20,826 bases of DNA from Sphacelaria rigidula (lineage: Eukaryota; Phaeophyceae; Sphacelariales): NCBI GenBank assembly GCA_964200075.2, contig CAXNAA020000490.1:1-20826 (forward strand), read 5' to 3'. Numbering within the stretch: the first letter of the stretch is position 1; the number at the start of each line of letters is the position of its first letter. Below are positions 1 to 9,985 of the stretch, in pieces. The notes under the pieces were generated by a model. It searched no databases, had not been told where the DNA came from, and was given only the letters and a program-made list of their open reading frames with translations. A program made the position numbers and the translations under genes.

Positions 1-251
1 AAAATGCTTTGTGCGGTATCTCACCAACCAGACTGCCGAATTCCTCGAATGGGGTACTGTACGGTAGCTGCATGCACAGGACGTGTGCTCAAGCAAAAAA
101 ACAAAACAAAAAAATGCCTGTTAGGAACGCTGGAGCATCCACTCTGAATCTGAAACTACGTTCTGAATCTCACGAATATAGTGTAAACTCGTGCTCCCAG
201 AGGTGACCACGGACATCTGCACACGAGATTTGTACTCGTTCCGGCACTCCA

Positions 252-843
252 GTTTCGTCGCGATCTACGCCACTTGTAGCTACTTTGTTGTTGCTGTCCT
301 CTTCTGGTGTACTTCGCATAGCTGTAGAGCAGCGCGGTACATCACCGTGGTAAGTAACAATACACAGCACAACGAACTGTGAGTTTTCTCTCATTTTGAC
401 CCCCTCTCGAACAAAAAATTAATGAATTGTTCCGAGGCAGTTTCGTCGTGATATACGTTATTCGTAGCTATTTTGTTGTTGTTGTTCTCTTCTGGTATAC
501 TTCGCACAGCGTAGAGCAGCGCTGTACATCACAGTAATAAGTAACAGCCCACAGCTCCACGAACTGTGAGTTTTCCCTCATTGACCTCCTCTCGAACGAA
601 CAATCATGTATTGTTCCTAGACGGTTTCGTCGTGATATACGTTATTCGTAGCTATTTTGTTGTTGATGTTCTCTTCTGGTATACTTCGCACAGCTGTAGA
701 GCAGCGCTGTACATCACAGTAATAAGTAACAGCCCACAGCTCCACGAACTGTGAGTTTTCCCTCATTGACCCCCTCTCGAACGAACAATCATGTATTGTT
801 CCTAGACGGTTTCGTTGCGATAATACACGTTTGACACATTCCA
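252..843. repeat. ~185-bp tandem repeat, three full copies plus a partial fourth
   Basis: The word GTTTCGTCG (GTTTCGTTG in the last copy) recurs at 252, 440, 624 and 809, giving periods of 188, 184 and 185 bases. Each copy continues through a TTTTGTTGTTG run, TCTTCTGGT, a GTAGAGCAGCG block, GAACTGTGAGTTTT and a CCTCTCGAAC block. Copies 2 and 3 are nearly identical apart from a missing T near 511 and a few substitutions; copy 1 is more diverged. The fourth copy is lost after about 30 bases. Open frames here are short and not conserved between copies, so I read this as non-coding. It could be subterminal repeat DNA of the retrotransposon leader or LTR, or an unrelated minisatellite. Confidence 0.9.
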
Positions 844-1576
844 AACCTACGTTACGTGCTCATTTGGAGCAGACAGCACTCGAAACCAGTGCCCCTTACC
901 TGTGCACTACTTTTTTCGGCACCGCCCTCAGCATTGCCCCTGCTATGCACAACATTCAGCCTTATTTCACATACGTACGTTGTCCCACTTCCGCTGTGTA
1001 ACAAGCCTTGCCTGTGCACTACGAGGTCCGATCTCGTGGTCTACATCCCAACCTTTGTAGAAGCTTTTGTGCTGCCCTACGCTGCACGATCTTTCGGTGC
1101 TCATCAAAAACAAACTTTATTGAACACCGCCAATCGTTTCTCAACTTGTGCCGGGGTAATACAGTTATAGTCTGCCTGTGACGCCACAATCGGAACACGT
1201 GTGAGTTGTACGACTTTCACGTACCAACGCTGCTACAGACAATTGGATTTTCGCTTTTCTTCGACGCCATACGTCTGTTCTGTGCACAAGCCCGAGCTTC
1301 CGTTGACAGCTATTACCGCCACAACTTAGATAAGTTGTAGTAACCAGACCCTGGACATTGTTGTTACATACAGCAATTCGCTTGAATAAAAATATTCGAG
1401 TTCATTCGGTCCCAAGGTCCCCCCTGGCGCTATTAGGCTTCAGTATCCCGTATTTCCGGATACAAGCTTCGGCCGTTGCACGTAGCATATCCTGGTGTCA
1501 CGCTCCTTTGATTAGAGCCCGCAGACCAAACACACTGCCCCTGCCTTTTCAAGCACACAAGTTGCGTACGATTATC
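844..1576. other. Leader-like stretch with no gene recognised
   Basis: No conserved protein or RNA gene was seen. The sequence lies directly upstream of the first ATG of the retroelement, so it should hold the 5' LTR end and primer-binding site if these survive. A 12-base word, CCTGTGCACTAC, occurs at 899 and 1011. A TGG-starting stretch at 1493 is a formal primer-binding-site candidate, but no matching tRNA could be checked. Comparison by eye with the DNA 3' of the element found no convincing LTR partner. Confidence 0.4.
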
Positions 1577-3138
1577 ATGTCGCGTACAAATAGCGCTGGC
1601 TCTTCCCCTCAATTAGGAAACCAATCGCTTCGTCGGACACGGAGTCAAACCACTGGCGGTTCGAAATCTTTTGATATGAGTGTCACGTCACCTTTAACTC
1701 GTCGCCGTACGTATGCGAGCGCTGTTCGATCTTCGGGAGCTGAAGACCAACCTCCGAGCGATACTCGTTCTTTGAGGCTTGAAGACAAGACTATGACGCC
1801 GCGACCTGTTCTCTCACGTTCCGACTCGGAGTCAGAGAACAGGCTTGTGCTACCGGCTGAGTCATTGGTTCCTGACGGACATGTCAGTGAACCCGTAACG
1901 GTAGATTCCGTAGCGCCCCCCTCGCTGCGTCCTGTTCTTCCGAATCTCAATGGGGATTCCGAAGTCAGGATTGTGCCCCCAGCAGAGTCGTTGCCCCTGG
2001 ACACACGTGTCCAGCTTGGTCCTGTAACGGTTGCTTCAACCGTGGCACCCCGTCGCATGACGGCTGACAACTCTCGAGACGATTCTTTCCCGACGAAGCA
2101 TATCGCTTCTGGAGCAAGAGACTTTGTCACGCGGACTGCTTCCGTACCCCGTCGAATGACGGCTGACAACTCTCGAGAAGATTTTGTCGCGACGAAGCAT
2201 ATCGCTTCTGGAGCGAAAGACTTTGTCACGCGGACTGCTTCCGTACCCCGTCGCATGACGGCTGACAACTCTTGAGACGATCTGTCCCGACGAAGCGTAT
2301 CGCTACTGGAGCGAGAGACTTTGTCACGCGGGCTGCTTCCGTTACGGTTCCCTATCGCACGACTCTCGATAGTCCCGTGCGCCCTACTGCGCAGTCCAAT
2401 GTTGGACCCGCAATTGCGGCCGTGCATGCTGCCATGCAAACTCTGCATCGCGCTTCATCGGCGTCGTCGCACTCGCCAGCTTCAGCTCTCATCGAGGCAT
2501 TTACGGCTTTCTGCCAGGCCACGCTCCAAGATCAATCGGCGTCTACTCACGTGCAGTTCAATGATGATTCTTCATCTGCCACGCCCAAACCTGTACGTTT
2601 GGCGCCCCGATCGGCGACATCGCGCCCTCCGCTCGTCACTCATGAAAAATTCAACGAACATGAGTCCAGCCCCTCCTCAACATCAAACCAGAGTCTTACT
2701 CGCGCTTCTGACCGGCGCCGCACACCGACACTTGGTCACGACCACGCCTCCCGTTCTGGCAGTTCCAAGGGCAACTCCCAGCAAAGCTTGAAAACATCGC
2801 GCGCTTTTACGTTCTTGTGTTTTTACACGCCCGAAGAACATCGCTCACGGTCGCAAATATGACGGCAGTTCACGCCACAGTTCCACTTCATCGCGCGCTC
2901 CAAAGCGCCCGGTGAATGCCAACCGTGAACATACTCACGAGGATGATTTGTGGGACAGGTCAAGTTCTTCGCGCGTTCACACGCGCTCGAAAAAAAACGA
3001 TCATACACCCGCGCGCACCTCTCCTGCTCCGCATCTGTCACGCCGCCATCATGTGCGCCATGATAACGCTGTACATGCTGATAAAATCCAAAACATATTT
3101 TCGGACATGTCACCGGCTCTGGAATCCTCAATTAACCA
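1577..3138 (+). pseudogene. Upstream retroelement ORF, N-terminal disordered part
   Basis: The frame opens at ATG 1577 (MSRTNSAGSSPQ...) and is rich in Ser, Arg, Thr and Pro with no recognisable fold, as in disordered nucleic-acid-binding tails. The frame is open upstream to 1358, but the ATG at 1577 is where gag-like composition begins. It holds three 33-residue repeats (2051-2340). TGA at 2273 plus a one-base deletion in the third repeat ends frame 2; coding continues in frame 1 to about 2800, then in frame 2 with a hydrophilic stretch (APKRPVNANREHTHEDD) until the MITE at 3139. No catalytic motif is visible. It may be a long N-terminal extension of gag or a separate ORF before gag; the function is unknown. 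Confidence 0.6.
2051..2340 (+). repeat. Three in-frame 33-codon repeats inside the upstream ORF
   Basis: CGTCGCATGACGGCTGACAA (CGTCGAATG in copy 2) starts at 2051, 2150 and 2249, exactly 99 bases apart. Each copy encodes RRMTADNSR, then a KHIASGA block, then DFVTRTAS. The third copy has TGA where the first two have CGA, and is one base shorter at the GATTCTTTCCC / GATCTGTCCC position. The repeat is therefore both a protein repeat and a record of how the frame was lost. Confidence 0.95.
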
Positions 3139-3541
3139 AGGATTCTATAAAATGAGGTTCATCAATGAAATGAGGTTCGAGCCCAAAACATTACTTTCTC
3201 CACACTTTCAGCGATGGTGCCCGATGACGTTTTTGTCGGCCTAATGCCCCTCCATCGCGTAGGTACTTTTTCAGCGCATTTTACCGATTCTGGGAGCTTA
3301 CAGCGCTGACCAAAACTGCTGTTTTCCCTGATATCACCCCCCCTAAAACATGAGTAGAAATGGCGGTTTCGGACAACGCTGTAAGCTCACAGAGTCGATA
3401 AAATGCGCTGAAGAAGTATGTACGCGATCGAGGGGCCGACAGAAACGTCATTGGGCACCATCGCTAAAAGCGTGGAGAAAGTACTGTTTTGAGCTCGAAC
3501 CTCATTTCATTGATGAACCTCATTTTATAGAATCCTCTGTT
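3139..3541. mobile_element. Fold-back MITE with ~185-bp inverted arms
   Basis: The left end, AGGATTCTATAAAATGAGG, is the reverse complement of the right end, CCTCATTTTATAGAATCCT. The match continues inward through GTTCATCAATGAAATGAGGT, ACTTTCTCCAC, AGCGATGGTGCCC, AGCGCATTTTA and GAGCTTACAGCG to within about 15-20 bases of the centre near 3340, leaving a loop of roughly 30 bases. The arms differ by scattered substitutions and a few small indels. The element sits inside the upstream retroelement ORF. Coding resumes afterward (frame 3, SGRTSSQNRRPRTDREP) one frame on from before it (frame 2), fitting an insertion whose length leaves remainder 1 on division by 3. No transposase is encoded. Flanks TTAA and TTAT could be a worn TTAA target duplication, but this is weak. 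Confidence 0.9.
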
Positions 3542-5460
3542 ATTTGAAGAGTCCGGCCGCACCTCATCGCAAAATCGACGACCCCGCACTGACCGCGAAC
3601 CACCGTCCCGCTCCGATGCTGCGACTATTTGCTCTCTTTAACATCGATTGACAGAACTTGAGCGCCAACTCTCAACAATGGACAACACAAGATCCACTGC
3701 CGCTGCCGCCAAGATCACCACGGAGCCCTCTGGCGTTCCTGCAGCAACTACTGCCGCAACACCTGCCGCTGCCGCCGCCGCTACCTTGGCCGCTGAGCCT
3801 TCTGCGACGCCAACTACACTCACGGCTCCAAAACCCGTGGCCGCCCCGTCCGCAGTCGACACCGACGCGGATAGCGGTCCCACCACTGACCCGGTCGAAG
3901 ATGCCCCCGTGCGCTCGCCCCCATCCGTAGAGGATCTCCCTCCGCTCGGCGACGAGTGCTGTCCGACTGGCCTCCTCTTGAGGCTGTTCCGAAACCGCCC
4001 CCGCACGGAGCAGCTATAACTCATTGACGACTACGCGTCACAAGCACCAGCACTAGCACAAGACATCCTCGACCAGCAACGCGAAGCTGACGCTGACGCT
4101 GCCCGCCTCCTTCTGGACTAGCACGCTGAGAAGCAAAATGATCTTCAGCGGCAGGTCTCCAACGCTCAATGCACGAGCACGGCTGCGCAACGAGCGCTGC
4201 AGGAAGGTCGCACTGCAGCCATGGCGGCTCAGAGACGGGTACTCGAGCTGGAAGACCATGTCCGATGGACGGCTCAAGAAGCGGCTTCGTCGGTGGCGCG
4301 CTTGTCCAACCATCAAGCCTCTCCGCCTTCCACCAGCAGCTTGCTCAGTGCCCGTCCGCCTCGCCAGCCAACGACCAACATGTCTACTTACGTAATACTA
4401 CCTAAGTCCGACAAGACGTCGTATGCTGCGGCCGCTGCCGCCCCCACGACGGCTCCAGCACCGCCACCTCGTGGAGCTAGCTCGGCGGCGAATGCCGTCC
4501 CTGCCCAAGGCTTGCAACTGGCGCCCCACGACCGAGAATGGCTTTCTCGTTCCGTGGCCGCCCATACCGGTCCCTTCCATCGCAGCAACCACCTTCATTG
4601 CTCCCGCGATGCATAGACCCTTATTTCGCAGCAACCTTTCTCGTTCGTGGGGCGCCCATACCGGTCCCTTCCATCACAGCAACCACCTTCATTGATGCCG
4701 CGATGCATGGACCCTTATTTCGCAGCGAATGTTTTACGCCGTTGGCGTTTACGTGGACCAGGGCGGATTCTTCCCCAAAGAGGCCGTATCGGTGCTCACC
4801 TTGGGCCAACTGGTCCTCCAAACGACCATTGGTGATCACCAGGAACACTAGACTTACGTTGACGCGGTCACCAGACTTTTTGCGGCGCTCCGCACCGCTT
4901 ACAACACTCACCCCGGCGCCATTATCGCCGACGGAGGCAAAGATGAAGATGGGTGGACTCTCGCAACCACCAACTGCCGGGGACAGAAGAAAAATCACCG
5001 GCGAGATGACGACGACAACGATGGCGGAAATTCATGCCGCCGCCATGGCGGTGGAGGATGTTCTTCGGGCGGTTCCGGACCGAATCGCCCGCCTCGCCAC
5101 CCGCACCGCAGGAAACCCAGAGGTAACTCTCCCGGTTCTTCCGCGACTGGCTGGAAACGGTCTGGTTCAGACCTTCCTCCCTCGGGTCCGGCGACCCCCA
5201 AGCAAGTGATTCCTAAATTGGCTGATGTTTCGGCCAGCATTTTAGGTTTATCCGATACGGACACACCTGACCGTCCTTTGTCTTCTACTGCAGCCCACGC
5301 CTTAGCAACCGCTACGACTGACAATAAACGCTCCGAAGCTAGCAATAAAGCAGCTTCCGATAAGGCCGAGTCTGCCCGAGTAGCTGCAATACAGAGACAG
5401 TATATTCAGATGGATGTGAAAAAAACTCTGGCACATCAAAACCATGCCTGCTGCGGATAA
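3542..5460 (+). pseudogene. Upstream retroelement ORF, coiled-coil and C-terminal part
   Basis: After the MITE, frame 3 runs through an Ala/Pro/Thr-rich stretch (3690-3900) and then a heptad-rich, probably coiled-coil segment at about 4020-4270 (ILDQQREADADAARLLLD, then MAAQRRVLELEDHV). Frame 3 is broken by TAA 3639, TAA 4017, TAG 4119 and TAG 4614. A 94-bp duplication moves it to frame 1, where a more folded-looking part follows (FYAVGVYVDQGGFFPKEAV at 4732), broken by TAG 4849. A Gly/Asp/Arg-rich linker comes next, then a hydrophilic end stopping at 5458. I do not recognise a catalytic domain. The stop overlaps the ATG at 5444 of the capsid frame, so this could be a separate ORF upstream of gag or the N-terminal part of a long gag. 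Confidence 0.6.
4543..4730 (+). repeat. 94-bp tandem duplication within the upstream ORF
   Basis: The blocks from TTTCTCGTTC to TTATTTCGCAGC occur at 4543-4636 and 4637-4730. Because 94 is not a multiple of three, the same protein reading lies in frame 3 in copy 1 and frame 1 in copy 2, matching the frame change seen across this point. Copy 1 reads GCATAGACC where copy 2 reads GCATGGACC, so the stop at 4614 is a G-to-A change of a Trp codon. Confidence 0.93.
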
Positions 5461-6757
5461 CGAAGATTCGAGCCAGTTTACTTCTACCCTTTTCACGCCC
5501 ATCCGCCGCACTGTTTGCAACATCCTTCACTTGGCGGATGCAACTGGCACACAACGTTTCGAAGATTCCGACTGGGTAGAGGGCTGGCAGACTCCCTTGC
5601 ACAAAGCATTGCATCGATCCATCAGCCACCACTCTCCCGACCTCGCTGCTTCTTGAACGCAGATTCTCGACGGCTTCCTCGCCGAGATGGATCCGGACCG
5701 TGCCCAGGGGAAGGCAGGCCCGGTATTACTCTCTGATGTGGAGAGGCGTTTAATTGGTTACTTCGACAAAAGTGACCAGGCCAGCGCCATCCAAAGGCTG
5801 AGTTTTTTCGTCGTCGCATCGGATGTCCCCTTTGCGAATTATCTCCGCGAATTTAAGCTTTTGGTTTCGGATATGACGGGTGTCGGGCGCCAGAACGGAC
5901 CGAGCGATGCAATGTGTCCGACTTACGTTCGCAATAGCGTTGCTCAACAGTATCCGGTTCTAGTGCCGTCGTTGTTTCCAGGTGTTTTGGCGCATCGCGA
6001 GGTGCCTTACGCCTCCGTTGATACTATGTGGTGTGCTTTTGTACACCAAGAGGGTAATCTAACGCCTGCCATAGGTGGCAAACCTTCTACGCCTTTGCGT
6101 TCACAACCTACGGTTGTGTCCTCCGCTCATGCCCAAGGGTCTCGCGGCAGGAATTTGAGCTCATCCCGCGCTTCATGGACCCCCGACTCGGTCGGCGGTT
6201 CAGTTATGCATGTTCAAAGTACCAGAGATGCATTTAGCGCGAGTTTTGACGGTTGTCCGTTTTCCGAGGAAACTTGGGATGATGTTTATTTGACTTCAAC
6301 AACGGTATTCATTACCGATGACCCCCATTTGAGGAACCCACTTATTTCGTCTTCCGCTAGACGTAATGCCTTCAGCAGTCATGCCAACAGCTGTATCAAC
6401 TGTACTGTTCAACGCCACAGTATGCGCGACTGCGACAGTCCATGCATCAATGCCTTTGATCTCATGAACCCTGAATTGCAGGATAATGAACCCGCGTGGC
6501 GCCGATGGCAAAAACGCATGCGCGACTACCGCCCACCTAATCGAAATTACCGTAACAACTCAAACCAACGTTGCAACAAAAGCTCTAATCGCGGTTGCCG
6601 ACAAAACAACAATCACGGAAGCCCTCGCCAGAACGATCAAAATTATCGTGACGACAAACGTTCCGTTGATGGACACCAGCGGACGGGACCGACACAAAGC
6701 TCGAACCCCGACACCAGAAACCCTGGTACCTTCACTACGGATCGCCTAGATTCATGA
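5444..6757 (+). pseudogene. gag: Gag: capsid-like region and CCHC zinc knuckle
   Basis: Gag packages the element RNA in cytoplasmic virus-like particles. The frame starts at ATG 5444 (MPAADNEDSS) and holds a helical, capsid-like part with NYLREFKLLVSDMTG at about 5840-5880. A retroviral-type zinc knuckle, CINCTVQRHSMRDC (6392-6433), fits CX2CX4HX4C exactly. An Asn/Arg-rich basic tail (NRNYRNNSNQ and similar) follows, typical of nucleocapsid. TGA at 5654 interrupts the frame; the TGA at 6755 ends the open stretch. The stop at 5654 fits CGA to TGA. An alternative gag start is the upstream ORF, if the two were one protein. The knuckle makes the gag call firm; the capsid fold itself is inferred from position and composition. 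Confidence 0.8.
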
Positions 6758-7905
6758 CGTGCCGACGTCGGCATTCTTCGGTCTTCCACGCCGCCGATAG
6801 CACGAGCGAAGACTTTCTCAACACAGCCCGCGGAGTCCGTGTCAAAAAATGCTCACTCGACTCCCCCGGCACTATCCAGGAGCGTAACTGACGGCCGTTC
6901 AAATTGACCCCCGTCTCCAACTTCCTCACAATTTTCAAGACAGCCCGCAGAGCCCGCGACCAAGATTGTCCGCCCGGCTCCCCGGCACTATGCAGGAGTG
7001 CATCTGACGGCCGTTCAAATCGACCCCTGTCTTCACTGCTCCACACACCGCGTAACAGTTGTGTCACCCCGCGACTCAGACCTACACCCGGCTTTGAACT
7101 TGTTCCTTCAGTGCCGAGTATAAGTCTGAGGTGTGAGAAGACCAACCGTGAGGCAAAGGATTCCCTCAGCGACCGCACGCACAGGTAGTAGCAAGCCTTT
7201 GTTCAGCTGACCCAAGTGTTGCTGATTTGAACTTGACCACAGCGGATCATGTAATTCCCAATCAGTTGGATCGAGCTCCTTCCCCGCGATTTTCAACACG
7301 CACGGACCTACCTTCGGCCGCTTCTAATAACAACCGCCCCAACATATCTTCGGTTATGCCCCAAACAGCCAAGCTTGCCTACGGAAAGCAGCCCACAAGT
7401 TTGGCTCCGTCATGCCCCGATGCTGACCCCATCCACGCAACCGGACGCAGTTGTGGTTTCATCACAAACCTTTTTGGAAGTCCCCCGACCTTTTGTCCCG
7501 GCGAAAGAGAAAGCCCCGTAAGCATGCCCCCAAGGACGCGCGCGCATCATCACGTACACCCCTTTCGAGCGGAAATCCTCGACCTCTATCTCTCCAAAAT
7601 CCGACGACTTTGAGTTCGACGACTCTATTAAGTATCCCGGAAGAGACAAAATCAAATAACTCTAACGCCACCACTTCTTCAATCGATGACTCCAGCCCCG
7701 CACATTCTGGATCCCCCTTGGACGGTGATCCCTGCCAACCGAAGACGATAAATTACAAAATCGCCAATGGTCACTCTGACCGTGCCACACCTGGAAATAA
7801 CACACCATCCACGCCCTTCTCTGGTGAAACATCTGACCCACCGGCGGATCACTCGCCGTGCGTTTTTGCTGTCAGTCCCGCTGATCCTGACAAGTTTATC
7901 TTTCC
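6758..7905 (+). pseudogene. Gag-pol linker remnant, low complexity and frame-broken
   Basis: Ser/Pro/Thr-rich coding-like sequence joins the nucleocapsid tail to the protease. The apparent frame runs in frame 2 to a 116-bp duplication (6815-7046), then frame 1 to about 7186, then probably frame 3, and frame 2 again from about 7451 to 7905 (PLSSGNPRPLSLQNPTTLSS). TGA at 6905 interrupts it. No domain is recognisable. Which frame was ancestral between 7190 and 7450 is uncertain because all three carry stops or low-complexity sequence there. Confidence 0.5.
6815..7046 (+). repeat. ~116-bp tandem duplication in the gag-pol linker
   Basis: Landmarks recur 116-117 bases apart: ACAGCCCGC at 6823 and 6940, CCCCGGCACTAT at 6864 and 6980, and GACGGCCGTTCAAAT before 6905 and 7021. 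The shift of two bases modulo three explains why the same reading (DGRSN) moves from frame 2 to frame 1. Copy 1 has TGA at 6905 where copy 2 has CGA at 7021, a direct record of a C-to-T change at CpG. Confidence 0.9.
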
Positions 7906-8322
7906 GGAACACGTAAAGTGTCTGTAGATCCGCCTACTTTCACTACTCGCATTGCGATCCATTCCGGTCCAAACGCTATCACGCCTACGAAATGCGTGTC
8001 GTTCTTGGACAGCGGCAGCCCGCAAACATTTCTTCGTGAATCAACATGGAAACACATTAGACAGACTGGCGCTGCTACTGCAGCTTGCGAAACCACCACC
8101 AAACCTCGCGTGTGGGGCGGTTTCGGTGATTCTGCCGCGTCACTGACGACACGTAAATCCGTACGATTCAGAGTGCAATTCTTTCACAACACCACTCGAT
8201 CTGCCACACTGGCAGTCTGGGCATACATTGTCCCCGACAGCACAATGCATCACGTCATATTATTGGGCAGAGATAGCATATGCGGTTCAACAAACGCACC
8301 TCCCGCACGCTTCCACCACTAA
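7906..8322 (+). pseudogene. pro: Retroelement aspartic protease
   Basis: This domain cleaves the gag-pol polyprotein as a homodimer. The catalytic motif is seen as SFLDSGSPQTFL (DSG at about 8008-8016). A C-terminal HVILLGRDS at about 8248-8274 matches the usual hydrophobic-LG-R/D signature that ends retropepsin-like domains. The start is not a real ATG: the domain follows the linker directly. The frame shifts from 2 to 1 just before it. It shifts from 1 to 3 immediately after LLGRDS, where one base appears lost next to a RFN motif at 8280. Catalytic residues look intact, but the surrounding frame is broken. Confidence 0.85.
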
Positions 8323-9190
8323 TGCCACATTCCACGCCGCGTGGAGAATTCAACCTCGAGCACTTCGGTACTCTCCACGGCGCCCTGGCCTATCAGAAGA
8401 GTCCTCAAACAACCGGAGCTGCTTACCACCTACGATATAACGGTAGGGTCGGTATTACACTCTCCGACGACCCGCAACTTCTTGAAGTTGCACTAGTTCG
8501 CCGAAATGGCATGTCAGCACTTACGGGCCATTATCGTGCCGAAATGTTGCCCCGTATCGGCGAACCAGCCGACACAGAACATCTTGTGTCGGCGGGACAA
8601 CAACTCCTCCCTCTTACGGGTCATGCTAACTTGGAAGCCGGCGATGGTTTAGGAATCGCCGCTGCTCCCCTGATGCACATCCCACTCGAGACGTGCGTCA
8701 CAGAGCCTGCCGCGCCAAACGCCACATCCCCGGCGGAGTCAGTCCAATGTGTCGATGAACCCTATTTCGACCTCGCCTCCGCGACTCCATCCCAGGTCCA
8801 CACCATGGATCCTGCCCAGGCAATTCCGATCCTCCTGCTGAAGTGCTTCAATGCGTATCGCCAGATTCTCGGAATAGTTCCTTGCACATGTGGAACCAAC
8901 TGCCGCCACACATGCGCGACATCAATTTTTATCTTCGTGGGCCCGGCTGGGAACCGGCAGTCATCCGAGAACTCAATGATATTCTGCTACAGTATTAAGA
9001 CCGATTTTCCCGATCAAAGACGGATCTTGGGCATTGCAAAACACTGCCCTTTGAGGCTACCCTCCAACCCGGTGTCTTGTCGATTTCTTCTCGGCCGTAC
9101 CGAACAAGGGCGATCCTTACCACGAACGTTAACGCCATCTTGGATGCGTAGTTGGAAGCGGGATTAATACAACATTCCTCCTCTCCTTGA
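8280..9190 (+). pseudogene. pol: Pol segment between protease and reverse transcriptase core
   Basis: Frame 3 from 8280 to about 8828 joins the end of the protease to the N-terminal part of RT. Frame 2 then takes over with the region that normally precedes RT motif 1, including RGPGWEP, a PFEATLQPG stretch and a NAILDA*LEAGLIQ stretch, the common helix before the RT fingers. Three stops lie in this frame: TAA 8996, TAG 9149 and TGA 9188. The last sits where RT fingers usually read PWA and fits TGG to TGA. No separate enzymatic domain is seen in 8330-8820; it is probably linker. Confidence 0.75.
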
Positions 9191-9985
9191 GCCTTGCCCT
9201 TCGTGGTAGTCCCCCAAAAGAATGGAAACATACGCAAAACCGTGAATTATCAACGGTTGAACCGCGTCACCGTAGTCGGTAAACTTCTATTTCTCCGTAT
9301 TGATGAAATCTTCGACTCCTTAGGCGAAGGCAAAATATTTAGCACCTTCGACCTCGCTTCTGGATTTTTTCAGAATGCTATACACCCTGACACAGTCCCA
9401 CTGACGGCTTTTTATACCTCGTCCGGACTCTATGAGTGGCTTCGGATGCCACAAGGCGCCCCCACTGCCCCGGGATACTTTCAACGCTTAATGCAACGCG
9501 TCACCGAGGGCCTCGAGCACATCATCATGTACCTGGATGACGCTATCGCTTTCGATGCCTCACCTATTGCACATATACGCACTCTACGCTAATTTCTCTC
9601 TCGCCTACGCACGCACGATTTGAAAGTGTCTCCATCCAAAGCTCGCCTTGGTGCGACTGACTTGAATTTCTTGGGACATTTCATTTCGCTAGCAGGCCTG
9701 CATCCGGATACAAACAAAGTCAAGGCGATGAATGATTTGCCAATGCCAACTAACATTTCTCAACTTCGCTCATTGTTGGGAGAGCTATTCTACTACCGCA
9801 ATTTTTTGCCGAGTTCATCTAAACGGATTCGCCCCCTTACTGCGTTACTCAAGAAAGGAGCCGTGTTTTCTTTCACAACCGGAATGAAGAATATCACCCA
9901 CGAATTACTCAAGACGCCTACCGAAAAGCCGGTACTTTGCTTTCCCGATTGGGAGGCAGTACGAGATGGCTCCCACCTTTTCTAA
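9191..9985 (+). pseudogene. pol: Reverse transcriptase (RVT_1) with thumb/connection
   Basis: RT copies the element RNA into DNA. Fingers motif LPFVVVPQKNG is followed by NYQRLN at 9245-9262, catalytic Asp in IFSTFDLASGF (about 9340), RMPQGAPTAPGYFQRLM, and the YLDD catalytic box at about 9530-9541. LKVSPSKARLG and FLGHFISLAGLHPD follow, then the LPMPTNISQLRSLLGE thumb segment characteristic of Ty3/Gypsy. TAA at 9590 and TAA at 9983 interrupt it, both in positions fitting CAA to TAA. NYQRLN replaces the usual DYRxLN: the D-to-N and R-to-Q changes are each one G-to-A step. The catalytic aspartates remain. Confidence 0.95.

Noticed and set aside
252-843. A CRISPR-like array
   Set aside because: Units are ~185 bp, repeated throughout with no unique spacers, in a eukaryotic setting.
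1493-1510. A primer-binding site starting TGGTGTCACGC
   Set aside because: TGG is right for a tRNA 3' end, but no tRNA match could be checked and no LTR end was identified before it.
1645-2448. A 267-codon - strand ORF opposite the upstream ORF
   Set aside because: It is an antisense shadow of the 33-codon repeats; its repeats mirror those of the + strand frame.
3135-3549. A target-site duplication for the fold-back MITE (TTAA / TTAT)
   Set aside because: The match is three of four bases and the exact terminal base is uncertain; longer 8-9-bp duplications do not match either.
3638-4024. A 128-codon - strand ORF, Ala/Val-rich
   Set aside because: It is antisense to the Ala/Pro/Thr-rich part of the retroelement frame and has no independent motif.
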